Positions 21,461 to 32,942 of a stretch of 64,000 nucleotides of DNA are shown one piece after another. How positions within the stretch are numbered: position 1 is the first letter of the stretch; each line of letters begins with the position of its first letter. Both the position numbers and the translations under genes were made by a program. Below the pieces are notes generated by a model, which saw only the letters and a program-made list of their open reading frames with translations, was not told the DNA's origin and made no database searches. Location of the stretch: assembly GCA_028571685.1 (NCBI GenBank), contig CM053142.1, positions 131,680,796-131,744,795 of the forward strand, given 5' to 3'. The DNA is from Heterohyrax brucei. Lineage: Eukaryota > Chordata > Mammalia > Hyracoidea > Procaviidae.

Positions 21461-22641
21461 TACTGTTTCATTAAATAAAACATCCACAGTGTCAAAGAAG
21501 ATTCTCAATCAAGAGTCTAGATACAGGAAGAAAATGTGAAGGAACTGTATGCTTAACTGGAAATATTCCTGGTCAATAGTATTTCTTTTATTGTTACAGA
21601 GATGGTTAACATCTACATTAATGATTATTTACTTTAAATATTGAATTTCATTTGTGTGTCAAATGTTTTATTGTTCTGGCAGCTAATGTCTATTTAAAAT
21701 AAGGTTTTAAGCTTACTATCCTGGCAGGCTTATTTTCCCCCCTCCCAAAAAGTTCCAGAATGATGGCTCCTCTCTTTTTCCTTACACCCACTACCCCACA
21801 TCATCCTCTTGCCTGAACTTGGAATTAATCAAAACGTATCTAAATTCTAAGTATACACATGTATTTTGGATGCATGTCTATTATGTATTTGAATGTACAT
21901 TCTAAGATCAAGTAACAATGGAAAAAGCAATTTTTACAACTCAGAAAACATTACTCCTAGCTCCTGATCTGTGGTAGGACATCTGGTCTGAGGCTGACTT
22001 CCTTCCATGATCTATTCATGTAATCTAACGACTCCTGGAAACTGCTGTTACTGAGGAGTCAGGAGTTTTTTCTTTTCCCAATCCCTAAAGTTCCACAGCG
22101 GAACATTTAATCAGCCTGAAAGAGAAGAGTTTCACTGAAGAACATTCTGTGGCAGATTTCAGATGATGTCATCTGTTTAGTGACATGAATCAGCACAAGA
22201 ATTTGGACTTAATACAGAGAACAAGAAAATGATCTAATTGTCCCGTAGAGGAGCATTGCGCCAACAGGACCGTAGTCTTCTCATCTCTGATTCCTGGTGG
22301 TTGAGCTAAATGTCTAATTGAGTAACTTGACTATTTCTAAATTAATACAAAATTTGTGTTATTATATGCTGTTTCAAGGAATATGGTAGGTGGTTTTTTA
22401 TCATCTTTTTTTATTCATTGATCTATCATTTGAGAAGGACAATTTTATACACTTCTGGGCTTTTAGCTAACACTTTGGTAGGCTGGCAATTCAAATCTGA
22501 CTTTGGTATGGTTTCTAAGCACAGCTTCCCTTGCTCTGAAAAACAAATACACTCTGTGTCTTTCACTGTCCTCTGTTGGTTGAAGCAAGAGATGCTGGCT
22601 TGGATAGAATTGTTTATTCAGTAACCTAAGGTCTGTTACTG
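21461..22641. other. No recognised feature
   Basis: This is AT-rich unique-looking sequence. Short reading frames on both strands carry no recognisable motifs. Confidence 0.5.
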
Positions 22642-22742
22642 GAGTCCCTGAGTGGTGCAAATGGTTGACACTCGGCTACTGTAGGTCTGAGGTTTGAATC
22701 AACCCAAAGGTTGCTCAGAGGAAAGGTCTGATGATCCACCCT
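22642..22742 (+). repeat. AfroSINE variant, 3'-truncated
   Basis: ggagtccctgagtggtgcaa, ctcggctactgtaggtctga and gaggaaaggtctgatgatcc match the second AfroSINE-type subfamily with the gaaaggcctggtgatc body. The tail is missing. It abuts the L1 that follows. Confidence 0.65.
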
Positions 22743-24179
22743 GTATTTCTCACGTCCATTCTTTCAGTCAGTACCTGTCCTCCTCCAGCGGCTTTTCCTG
22801 CCTCTAGATAGGAGCTGCTCAGTTAGCCTCACGTATATGCTTAAGCCAAGTGGCACATTCTTTGTCAACATCACTTTATATCTTACAGTCCAGTCCAATC
22901 TTTGTCTGAAGACTTGGGTTTGAGATTGATTTCAGATCTGGGCTAACAGAGAGTCTGGAGGAATGTCTTTCAGGGACCCTCCAGTCTCTTGGACCATCAG
23001 ATCTGTTTTCTTAAGAGTTTTAGTTCTGCATACACATTTTTTCCGTGTTTTGTCAGGAACTCTACATTGTATACCCTGTCAGGGCAGTATTGGTGTTGGC
23101 CAGGCCCCATCTGGTTCTTCCAGTCTCTTGCTGATGCAATTTCTCCATTATATGGCATTTTCTGTTTCTTGGACTCATATTTTCCTATGTCTTTAACATC
23201 TTTTATTCTCCTCTGGTCCAGGTGAGTTGGGATCAACTGACACAACTTCTATGGCCACTTGCTAGCTTTTAAGACACCAGACACCACTCACCAAAGTGGG
23301 ATGCAGAACATTTCCCCAAAAAAATATCTTCACTATGCCATTTGACCTAGATGTCCTCTGAAACCGTGGTCCCCAGATCCTTCCCCCTGCTACTGTGTCC
23401 TTTGAGGTGCTGGATTATCTTTAGGAAACCTTTTAGATTTTGGCATAGTCCAGCTGTACTGATTTCCCTTCTACCATGTGCTGTCCCTTCCTTCACCTAG
23501 CCCAATTCCTATTTATTGTGCAGTCAACAAATACCCCTCTCCATTCCTCCTTATTCTTGTAACCATCAAAGACTCTTCTGTGTTTAAACCTCGAGTCCTT
23601 ACAATGTGGTTTCATGCAACATTTGTCACTTTACAACTTACTAATTTCACTTAGCATAATGCCTTTCAGATTCCTCCACATGATGAGATATTCCCAAAGA
23701 GCAACTGTTGCTCTTTACCATTGCATAGTACTGTATTGTGTGATTATACCATAGTTTGTTTACCCATTCATCAGTTGATGGGCATTTAGGTTGATTCTCT
23801 CTTTTTGCTATTGTGGATGGTGCTGCAAAAAACATTGATATTCGCTTCACAGTCCTTATTCCTCTAGGATATATTCCAAGATGTTGGATTACTGGATTGT
23901 ATGATATTTCTATTTCTAGTTTTTTAAGAAAGTGCCAAATCAATTTCCAAAGTGTACCATTTTATATTCCCACAGCAGTACAAAAGAGTTCCAATCTCTT
24001 ATAACCTCTCCAATATTTTTTATTTTGTGTTTTTTGGATTAATACCAGTTTTATTGGGGTGAGAGGGTATCTCATTGTAGTTTTGATTGGATTTCTGTAA
24101 TGACCAATGATTGTGAAGACTTCCTCATGTATGTTTTAGTTGTCTAGATGTCTTCCTTGGTGAAGCACCTATTCATATC
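22743..24179 (-). mobile_element. L1 3' UTR and ORF2 C-terminus
   Basis: The 3' UTR (to about 23645) is followed on the minus strand by the ORF2 C-terminal domain (23943-23647; IWHFLKKLEIEISYNP, FFAAPSTIAKRENQ), equal to 4265-4620 of the younger L1. It continues at 24659 after an LTR. Confidence 0.85.
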
Positions 24180-24653
24180 TGTCATAGATTGAATTGTGTT
24201 CCCCCAAAAATCTATAACAATTTGACCCGGCCATGACTCCTAGTATTAGGTGACATTCCTCCATGTGGTAATCCTTCCTCTGTGATGTTAATGAGGGAGA
24301 ATGTGCAGCAGTTGTGTTGGTGGTGGACTCAATGTGCAAAATTGTTTTATGCTTTGAGGCAGTCTCTTGAGAAATAAAGGAGAGAAGCTAGCTGAGAGAT
24401 TTGGGGGCCCTCATGCCCGGAGCTGAGTATGTCCTTGGGAAGGATCAGGATCCGTGTATCTCAGAAGTTTCCAGTCCAGAGAGAGATGAAAAACAAGGAC
24501 CTACCTCCACAGCCAGCAGAGAAAAACTTCCCCTGGAGCTGACACCTTGAATTTGGACTTTGAGCCTACTAGACTGTGACAAAACGAAGTTTCTCTTTTT
24601 AAAGCAATCCACTTGTATTGTTTTTGTTAAAGTAGCACTAGATGACTAAAACA
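24180..24653 (+). mobile_element. ERVL-MaLR-type solo LTR in L1 ORF2
   Basis: TGTCATAGATTGAATTG...GACTAAAACA, with a perfect 5-bp TSD atatc (24175-24179, 24654-24658). It has a slightly different internal sequence from the 14033 copy (extra agctgagtatgtccttggg segment). Confidence 0.88.
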
Positions 24654-25330
24654 ATATCCTTTTCCCTTTTAATTGGGTTATTTGTCTTTTTGTTGTTGAT
24701 GTTTCACAGCATCTTGTGAATTATGGAAATTAGATGCTGATCAGATTTATGGTAGCCAAAATTTTTTTCCCAATCTGTAGGTGGTCTTTTTACACTTCTG
24801 GTGAAGTCTTTGGATGACCATAAGTGTTTGATTTTCAGGAGTTTCCAGTTATCTATTTTCTCTTCCGTGTTTGTAGGTTGTTAATAATGTTTTATAGTCT
24901 GTTTATGTCACGTATCAGGGCTCCTAGCGTTGCCCTTGTTTTTTTTCCATGATTTTTACTGTTTTAGATTTCATATTCAGGTCTTTTATCTATTTTGAGT
25001 TAGCTTTTATGCATGATGTAACATATGGATCTTGTTTCATTTTTTTGCAGGTGGGTATCCAGTTATGCCAATACCACTCGTTAAAGAGACAGTTTTCACC
25101 CCAGTTTGTGGACTTCTTTTGTCAAGTATCAGCTGCTTACAGGTGGATAATGTTCATTCTAGAGTCTCAATTCTGTTCCTTTGGTTTATGTGTCCATTTT
25201 TGTACCAGTACCAGGCTGTTTTGTCTACCATACCAGTGTAATAGTTTCTAAAGTCAGGCAGTGTGAGACCTCCTACCTCGTTCTCCTTCAGCAGTGCTTT
25301 ACTTATTCCTCTAGACTTTTTAGGTGCATT
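24654..25330 (-). mobile_element. L1 ORF2 fragment, 5'-truncated
   Basis: This continues the L1 of 22743-24179 on the minus strand, parallel to about 4810-5480 of the younger L1 (caataccactcgttaaagag, accagtaccaggctgttttg). It stops at about 25330 with no more L1 sequence. Confidence 0.85.
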
Positions 25331-25384
25331 CTTTGATCTAGCGAAAATATTAGAAAGTTTGCATCTTAAACAATATACCTTAAA

Positions 25385-25552
25385 AGAAAAAAAAACAACA
25401 ACTTGTTGTCAAGTGATTTAGAATCAAAGTGACCCTATAGGACAGAATAGAACTGCCTCATAGAGTTTTCAAAGAGCGTCTGGTGGATTCAGACTGAAAA
25501 ATCTTTTGGTCAGTAGCTGAACTTCTAAACACCATGCCACTGTGGGTTTCCA
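25385..25552 (-). repeat. AfroSINE
   Basis: Reverse-orientation AfroSINE: agtgaccctataggacagaa, cctcatagagttttcaaaga and accatgccactgtgggtttc. The A-rich start (aaaaaaaaacaacaac) is its inverted tail side. Confidence 0.8.
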
Positions 25553-25559
25553 GTTTGTC

Positions 25560-28500
25560 CTTTCTTATCAGTAAGTGCCATCAAGTCAGTTTCTACTTGT
25601 AGTGAACCTACGTACAACAAAGACACATTGCCTGATCCTATACCATGTCCACAATGGTTGTTACGCTTCAGTCAATTGTTGTAGCCACTGTGTCACTCCA
25701 TCCCACTGAGGGTCTTCCTCTTTTCCACTGATCTTCTACTTTCCCAAGCATGGTGCCCTTCTCCGGGGACTGATCCTTCTTGACAATATGTCAAAAGGAC
25801 GAAAGACATGATCTTGCACCCTGGTTGTACTTTTTGTTTTTTCTTGTGACCATTCATGGTATATTCTTCTCCAGCTCCTCAGTTCAAAGACCTCAATTCT
25901 TCTGTCTTCCTTACTGTTCAGCCTATAGATGCATATAACGCAACTGAAAACACCATGGCACACCTTAGTTTTCAAGGTGACCTCTTTGCTTATCAACACT
26001 TTAAAGGGTTTTTTTTAAGGCAGATATGCCCAATGAAATGCATCTTTTGATTTCTTGACTGCTGTTTCCAAATGCGTTGATTGTGGATCCAAGTAAGATG
26101 AAATCCTTGACAACCTCAGTCCTTTCTCCATTTACCATGATGTTGCTTACTGGTCCAGTTGTGAGGATTTTTGTTTTCCTTATGTTAAGGTGCAATCCGT
26201 ACTGAAGGCTTGGTCTTTGATCTTCATTAGTAAGTGTTTTAAATCTTCTTCACTTTCAGCAAGCAAGGTTGTGTCATCTGCCTACTGCAGGTTGTTAGTG
26301 TCCTCCAATCCTGATGCTTTATTCTTCTTTATACAGTACACCTTCTCAGATTATTTACTTGGCATACCGACCAAATAGGTACGGTAACAGGATACAACTC
26401 TGGTACATCTTTCCTGACTTTAAACCATGCAGTGTTCCTTAGTTTCATTTGAATAACTGCCTCTTGATCCACACATAGTTTATTCGTGAGCATAATTAAG
26501 TGTTCTGCAATTCCCATTCTCCACAATGTTATCTATAACTTGTTATGATTTACAGAGTCAAATGCCTTTGTGTAGTCTACAAAACACAGGTAAACATCTT
26601 TCTGGCATTCTCTTCTTTCAACAAAGATCCATCTGACATCAGCAGTGATATCCCTGTGTCTTAGTCGTCTAGTACTGCTATAACAGAAATGCCACAAATG
26701 GATGGTTTTAAAAAGAGAAAATTTATTCTGTCACAGTCCAGTAGGTTACAAGGTCAAATTCAGGGCACAGCTCCAGGGGATGTCTTTCTCTGTTGGCTCC
26801 AGAGGAAGGTCCTTGTTGTCAATTTTCCCCTCGACTGGGAGCTGCTGAGGCTCAGGAACTCCAGGTCCTACCCAAAAGATGTCCTCTGCTCCCAGCACTG
26901 TGCTTTTCCTGATGGTATGAGGTCCCCAACTCTCTGCTTATTTCTCTTTTCTTTATATTCCAAGAGATTGCATCAAGGAAAAATACAATCTTATACATTG
27001 AGTCCTGTTCCACCAAAGCAACTGACACCCATCCTCCTTTATTAAACATCACAGAGAAAGGCTTTATAGAACATTAGAACATCACATGATACCAAGAATC
27101 ATGGCCTAGCCAAATTACTGCACATATGTTTTGTGGGGGGGAATAGGCATAAATATGAATCTCTTTCAGTAGGTTGGCCAGGTAGCTGTCTTCCAAATTT
27201 CTTGGCACAGACAAGTGAGAACTTTCAGCACTGAGTCTATTTGTTGAAACATCTCAGTTGGTTCATCATCAATTCCTGTAGCCTTATTTTTCACTGATGC
27301 CTTCAATGAAGCTTGGGCTTCTTCCTTCAGTACCATTGGTTCCTAATCACATACTATCTCTTGAAATAGTTGAATATCGACCAACTATTTTTGGCATAAT
27401 GACTATTCCTTCCATCTGCTTTTTATACTTCCTGGGTCATTTAATATTTTTCCCATAGAATTCTTCACTACCACAACTCAAGGAATCAACTTTTTCTTCA
27501 TTCCTTTCAGATGGAGAAACCCTGAGCATGTTCTTTCTTTTTGGTTTTCTATCACTAGGTCTTCACACATTTCATTATAATGCTTTGTCTTTTTGAGCTA
27601 CCCTTTGAAATCTTCAGTTTGTTTCTTTTACTTCATCATTTCTTTTTGCTTTAGCTACTCAACCTTTAAGAGCAAGTTTCAGAGGCTCTACTGACATCCA
27701 TTTTTCTCTTTTCTTTCTTTCCTGTTTTAATCACATCTTGCTTTCTTCATGTATGATGTCCTCGGCATTCACAGCATCAAATCTATTCTTGAGATGGTCC
27801 CTAAATTGACGCGGGACACATTCCAGATTGTATTTTGGCTCTTATGGGCTTGTTCCAATTTTCTTGTTTCAGTTCGAACTTACATGTAAGTAATTGACAG
27901 TCTGTTCCACAGTTAGCCCCTGGCCTTGTTCTGACTGATGATAATGAACTTTTCCATAGTCTCTTTCCACAGATGTAGTCAATTAGATTCCTGTGTATTC
28001 CATCTGGTGAGGTACATCTGTACAGTTGTCATTTATGTTAGTGAAAAAATGTATTCACAGTGAAGAAATCATTGTTCTTGCAAAATTCTACCATACAATC
28101 TCCAGCAACTTTTCTATAACCAAGTTCATATTTTTTAACTACAGATCCTTCTTCATTTTGAACTTTTGCATCCATTCAGCATTAATTATCAATGCATCTT
28201 GATGCTTTATGTTCCATCAATTTCAGGCTGCAGAAGCTGGTAACTATCTTCTGTTTCTTCATGTTCTGTATTGGAATAATATTTGTATTAACTGGCCTTC
28301 TTCATAGATGTATGAATATTACCCTATCACTGACAGCATTTACTTCAGGTAAGATCTTGAAATGTTCTTTTTGATGATGAGCACAAATGCCATTCCCCTT
28401 CAATTTGTGATCCTTGGCACAGCAGACCATGTGATTATCCAATTCAAAGTGGTCAATACTTCCACTGTAGTTCATTAATGCCAAAGATATGGATGTTTAT

Positions 28501-28706
28501 ACATTTCATTGCATTTCTGACAATTACCAGTTTCCCTCGATTCATGCGTTGTACACTCAACCTTCTGATTAGTAGTGGATGCTTGCAGCTGTTTCTTCCC
28601 ATTTTGAGTCATGTCACATCAGCAAATGAAGGTCCCAAAATTTCAACTCTATCCACATCATTAAGGTTGTGTCTACGTTGAGGAGGCAACTCTTCTCCAT
28701 TTATCT
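25560..28706 (-). mobile_element. RTE (BovB-clade) LINE, main part, broken ORF
   Basis: From the 3' tail (agtgccatcaagtcagttt...) rightward, the minus strand gives the RTE C-terminal region, RT and AP endonuclease. The RT YADD is preceded by a stop (QxADDTTLL near 26275), and many frameshifts follow. An LTR interrupts it at 26657-27151. The left end retains the tail shared with AfroSINEs. Endonuclease sequence covers about 28050-28480 (DNHMVCCAKDHKLKGNGI). The element's first about 260 bp lie inverted at 28707-28965. Confidence 0.88.
26657..27151 (-). mobile_element. ERVL-MaLR-type LTR in RTE, end truncated
   Basis: TGTCTTAGTCGTCTAGTACTGC... to catatgttttgtggggggg. The last about 20 bp (normally cataattcaatccatgaca) are missing, and the flanking RTE has also lost sequence on the right, so a deletion removed the junction and the TSD cannot be read. 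Confidence 0.8.
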
Positions 28707-28965
28707 AGCAGTTTATCATACTGGGGAAGCTTGTATGTTGCTGTGATGCTGGAAGCTATGACACAGGTTGGCATTCAACCACCAGCAGAATCGCACATGG
28801 TGGACGTGTTTCAGCTGAGTCCAGACTAAGACAGACTAGGAAGAAAGACCTGGCGAGTGCAAACCTCATGAATAGTAGTGGAACACTCTCTGATATACTG
28901 CTAGAAGATCGGCCTCCTTGTTGGAAAGCACTCAAAATTATGTTCTTTTTCTCCCATAAAATTAC
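28707..28965 (+). mobile_element. Inverted 5' end of the same RTE copy
   Basis: tgttgctgtgatgctggaag...cagactaagacagactagga...gttggaaagcactcaaaa is the RTE 5' end in plus orientation, abutting the minus-strand body. Its inner end (ggaaagcactcaaaa) lies about 15 bp upstream, in RTE coordinates, of where the minus-strand body stops (gaggaggcaactcttct). This is the layout expected from twin priming. Confidence 0.75.
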
Positions 28966-29384
28966 TTTTGATGGGATACACCACAGGTCATGCCTCAGAT
29001 TTCCCACATAAGACACAGCTTTCAGAAAGTTCTGCTAGATTTGCTGTAAGAGCATCATTGAGGATGCTGTTTACCCATGAAGTCCCGTACCAGCAATTTC
29101 TTTGAGAACTATGTTTCAGAAAAAGCTTGAGAAACTCCAGTGTTTTGCTTTTATAATCAACAGAATCATGATTGCCCTTCTTTTTTGTCTTTTTTCAGCA
29201 GAAAACTCAAACTGAAATCTGTGTCTCAGTTTAGGTAATTGTGTGGAACCCTATTGTTTATTCTACTCTGCCAACTTTTTTTTTTGTCTAATGTGTGTTT
29301 CCTGTGATCCTGGCTTAATTTATTGTTTATATTTTATAAGATGTAGTCTTACAAGCTTCTGGGATTAGAGAGGATATAAAAATA
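28966..29384. other. No recognised feature
   Basis: Unique-looking AT-rich sequence between an RTE and a SINE. Confidence 0.5.
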
Positions 29385-29522
29385 ACTGTCAAGTCAGTTC
29401 CAACTCATGTTGACTCCATAGGACCGAGTAGAACTGCCCATAGAGTTTCCAAGGAGCTCCTGGTACATTCTAACTGCTAAACTTTTGGTTAGCAAGGGTA
29501 GATCTTAACTACTATGCAAGCA
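29385..29522 (-). repeat. AfroSINE
   Basis: tgtcaagtcagttccaactc, tagaactgcccatagagttt and aaacttttggttagcaaggg are reverse AfroSINE text. The outer end (ccaccagggtttcc) is decayed. Confidence 0.8.
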
Positions 29523-30561
29523 AGGTTTAATGAATCTGTGAGTGAATTACCGTTGTGAGTCCTCACCAAACTGTTGATCTTCCATAGCTCAGGTGTATTG
29601 ATCGATTCGTTTACAAATAATGGATTAAACATCTACTGTGAGCCAGGTATTGGGAACTTAAAAAACGAGACAGCTACCCTCTCTGCCCTCAAAGGAACGA
29701 AATACCTGAGGGTGGTTCAGAAGTTCGCCACCCCCTGCCCACAGCAAGGGCACTACTAAACCCAGTAGTGACCTCTTTGAGGTCCCACAGTCATCACAGT
29801 CAGATCCATTGATCTTTCCCTAATAAACATTAGGGTAGGGTTGGGAGGTAAGGAGATGAGACTGTAGGGTAGAGAATAGATGAATATACACTTCGGTTCG
29901 TGACTAGGAGCTTCCAGAAGCTTGTACCTGAAAAACTTGTATCTCTGGAGAAATGATCAGCTAAGCTTCCCCTTTGACCTGGATTATCACTTCTACACTG
30001 ACTGATTAAATTATCCTCTATGAAATCGACCCTTGTAGTTACCTAGTTTTGTGTCTCGGCTGCTCATTCTCCTTTTTTCCTGCTTCTTTTCCGCGATCTT
30101 CTTTTGAACCAACAGGGTAAGCTTACACCTGTCTCTCAGGATATATCAAGGTTCTCCAACCCTAAAAACTCTTAGCTGCGCCTCCTGCCGAAGGTGACAA
30201 TAAACCTAATCTGCTTGTCAACTTTGCATCTTCAAATTTTAACTCACTCTCATTATTTCTGACAAGTTTACCAGCCATGTTTCTGCTTTTTTTTTTTTTT
30301 TTGCCTCTGTTCCTCTATGCTAGTCTTTGCCAGCAGGGGGCTCTCTATTCTTGTCTCCAGCAGTTCCTTCTACCAGTTAGGATTTTGTTTCTCCGAGAGC
30401 ATCGCTTTCCCACCGCACATGTTCCCCAAGAAATGTGGTTGCTAATCCTACTATGCTAAAATGTAGAGTCCAATAAAGATGCTTGATTTGCTAATACAAA
30501 TAGTCATAAATACTTCATAATTAAATAATGAATGCATTTTGACTTCTTTAAACACTGCGTT
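29523..30561. other. No gene; possible old mammalian repeat at 29600-29700
   Basis: aacatctactgtgagccagg...ctctctgccctcaaaggaac resembles the L2/MIR-type ancient repeats. The rest is unique-looking, with a T18 run near 30286. No coding signal is seen. Confidence 0.4.
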
Positions 30562-30734
30562 CGAAACTCTGGTGGCACAGTGAGCTAAGTGCTGTATCTG
30601 CTAACCAAAAAGTACGCAGTTCAAATCCGCCAGGCACTCCTAAGAAACTCAATGGGGCTGTTCTAGTCTGACCTCTAGGGTCGCTATGAGTCGGACCTGA
30701 CTCTACGACAGAGGGTTTTTTTTTTTTTTTTTTG
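30562..30734 (+). repeat. AfroSINE with TSD
   Basis: gaaactctggtggcacagtg...gggtcgctatgagtcggacc ends in a long T run. Flanks aaacactgcgtt (30550-30561) and aaacgctgggtt (30735-30746) are a 12-bp TSD with two mismatches. The T tail is intact, so this copy is fairly young. Confidence 0.88.
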
Positions 30735-31226
30735 AAACGCTGGGTTATAAAATGGAAATGTTTGTTCTGTATAGGCATTTGTCTGTAGAATTTTAACAAA
30801 CTGCAGTAGTTTGATTTAAAGTTAAATTGGGAATGTTACTTTTATGAAATATGTATATTTCCAATGCATTGTCTTCCATTAACCTAACAAAAGATACGTG
30901 ACCTCTGCTAATTTCCCTGGCGAAACATCTGTCCAAAAGAGAGAGTGCTCCTTATGGAAAATAGTCCTCATGGCTGCCATTTTTCTCAAAGAGAAAAAGA
31001 TTCCGTTTTCCATGTATAGAAAAATCAGTCAGCAATCTGCCTTAACTGGCCACATCATCTGCCACTGAGCACTCTTTGATCAGTGGTTACTTGAAGTCTC
31101 TGTGTTGTTGAATAAAGTCACATTCAGGTGACGACGACCCCGTGACATTGACACAGCCCTAAGGTTGAGGTCATCCTCATCAATACGGTTTTTTCACGTC
31201 CTTCACTAGACTTCCATTAACATCAC
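30735..31226. other. No recognised feature
   Basis: Unique-looking sequence without a readable coding or repeat signal. Confidence 0.45.
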
Positions 31227-31870
31227 TATGATGCTTAACTTTGCATGTCAACTTGGCTAGACCGTGATTCTCAGTGTTTGACAGTTTTATAACGTTGTGA
31301 TCACCTCTGTGATGGAATCTGCTAAGTGGTAGCCTTGGAGTCTGTGGTGGCTCACCAGCCCCCTCACCCTTCATCTCTTTGCCTTCTACTGCCTGCTTCC
31401 TTGCTGCTCATGTTGCCAAACTTTTTGGCTTGTTGTGGATACAGAAGCTACCTCTCTGTTTATCTTCTGACCTCTGGTTCTTGGAACTTGAGCTAGAAGC
31501 TTACCTGTTGATCTTGGCATTTGTTGATCTTCACAGCCTTTGAGTAAGAGTCCTGTACCCAAACTGCTGATCTTGAGTTTGCCAGCCCCTGCAGTTACAT
31601 GAATCAGGAGAAAAACTGGTGCTCTCATCTATCATGTTGGGATTCCTCAACCATCACAGCCTGTGAGTGGGAACCTTGCTGTCTGACCTGCTGACCTTGG
31701 ATTTGCCAGACTTTTCAGCTGCACGAATTGGGAGGGGCTCCTATCCTGATCCAGGACTTGAGACAGTTCAGCATCTGCAACGGCATGAGCGTGTTCCTTG
31801 ATATAAATCTCTCTATATACATTTACATATTTCACTGGTTTTGCTTCTCTAGAGAACTCAGCCTAAGACA
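31227..31870 (+). mobile_element. MaLR-type LTR (gtcaacttggctag family)
   Basis: TATGATGCTTAACTTTGCATGTC...caacttggctagac near the 5' end and CTAGAGAACTCAGCCTAAGACA at the 3' end. The 5-bp TSD atcac is perfect (31222-31226, 31871-31875). The first dinucleotide has decayed from TG to TA. Confidence 0.8.
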
Positions 31871-31961
31871 ATCACCTACGCTCTCCCAGCATTTCCTCAA
31901 AGAACTATCCACCTCTAAGAACTACCCACAAGAATCTGGCTAATGTTTTGCAGGATGTTGC

Positions 31962-32145
31962 TGTTATTAGTTACCATTGAATCAGTTCCCACTCATAGTG
32001 ACCCCATATGTGCAGAACAGAACTGTTCCTTTGAGTTTTTGATGCTATGACCTTTCAGAAGCACACTGCCAAGCTTGTCTTCAGAAGAGCCTGTGGGTGG
32101 ATTCAAACAGATAGCCTTTCAATTAATAGATGAGCACTGTACCAT
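31962..32145 (-). repeat. AfroSINE-like variant
   Basis: ttaccattgaatcagttccc, actcatagtgaccccata and gaagagcctgtgggtggatt fit the variant with a gctgtgacctttcagaagc segment. The 5' part is poorly conserved. Confidence 0.7.
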
Positions 32146-32299
32146 TTTCATTATCCAAGGATGTTTTGAAGAATGTTGTTCAAAAAGATCTAATTGTGTA
32201 TCCTTGTGTCTACTTGGTTAGAGGTATCAACTAAGTCATGGAGCAATATCTCCATGTTTGTTTTCCTACAGAAAATAATTAGGTCTCTCCCACTACTAG

Positions 32300-32465
32300 A
32301 GCTCTGGTGGCATAGTGGTTAAGAGGATGGCTGCTAACCAGAAGATAAACAGTTTAAATCCACTACCCACTCCGTGGAAACCCTATGTAGCAGTTTTACT
32401 CTGTCCTACAGATTCACTATGAATAGGCATCAATTTGACAGCAAAGGGTTTGATTCATTTCGATA
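32300..32465 (+). repeat. AfroSINE with TSD
   Basis: gctctggtggcatagtggtt, gatggctgctaaccagaaga and ccgtggaaaccctatgtagc are clear. Flanks ctcccactacta (32288-32299) and atcccactatta (32466-32477) share a TSD of about 10 bp with one mismatch. Confidence 0.85.
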
Positions 32466-32625
32466 TCCCACTATTAAAGTGTACTTTATATATAACTCAC
32501 TGTATTTGTCTACCCAGGACAATTGTCTTTAACAGAAGCTCAATCCGTGTATCCTGTTTCCCTATACCTTTAAGTACCTGGCCCCTATACCCCTAGCAAC
32601 TGGTCAATACCTGTGGAACCCATAA

Positions 32626-32942
32626 GCCATTAGAGAAAGCCTGGAGGAAAGCCTCCTATCTACCAAACATCAATACGTGTTCATTGCCCCAAGAAAATAT
32701 ATTCAAGTGGAAGACGGTTTGTTTAATTTTTTTTTTAATGCTAACACATCACCTGCTGTGATGGATGCATCAGCTTGGTTAGGCCATGATTCCTGTGTTG
32801 CTAGAAATATAGACATTAAATGTGCTTCTGGTAAGGCTTTAAAAGAAATTGATGAATATGTGATTGAACAATGCAAGAAAGATGATCCTTTTTATGCATT
32901 GGCAAAGAACTTGTCTGAATTACACTCAAATATTTGGTGGAA
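32626..32942 (+). pseudogene. Unrecognised open frame, possibly a retrocopy or transposon gene remnant
   Basis: A continuous frame of about 105 codons runs from a stop at 32623 to the GTT repeat that starts an RTE. It has no ATG near its start. Its composition is protein-like, with segments such as YIQVEDGLFNFFFNAN, SAWLGHDSCVARNIDIKC, LKEIDEYVIEQCKKDDPF and ALAKNLSELHSN. I do not recognise the family. A short part (cagcttggttaggccatgatt) also resembles the 5' region of MaLR-type LTRs, so a transposon origin is possible. The frame is cut at the right by the RTE insertion. Confidence 0.35.
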
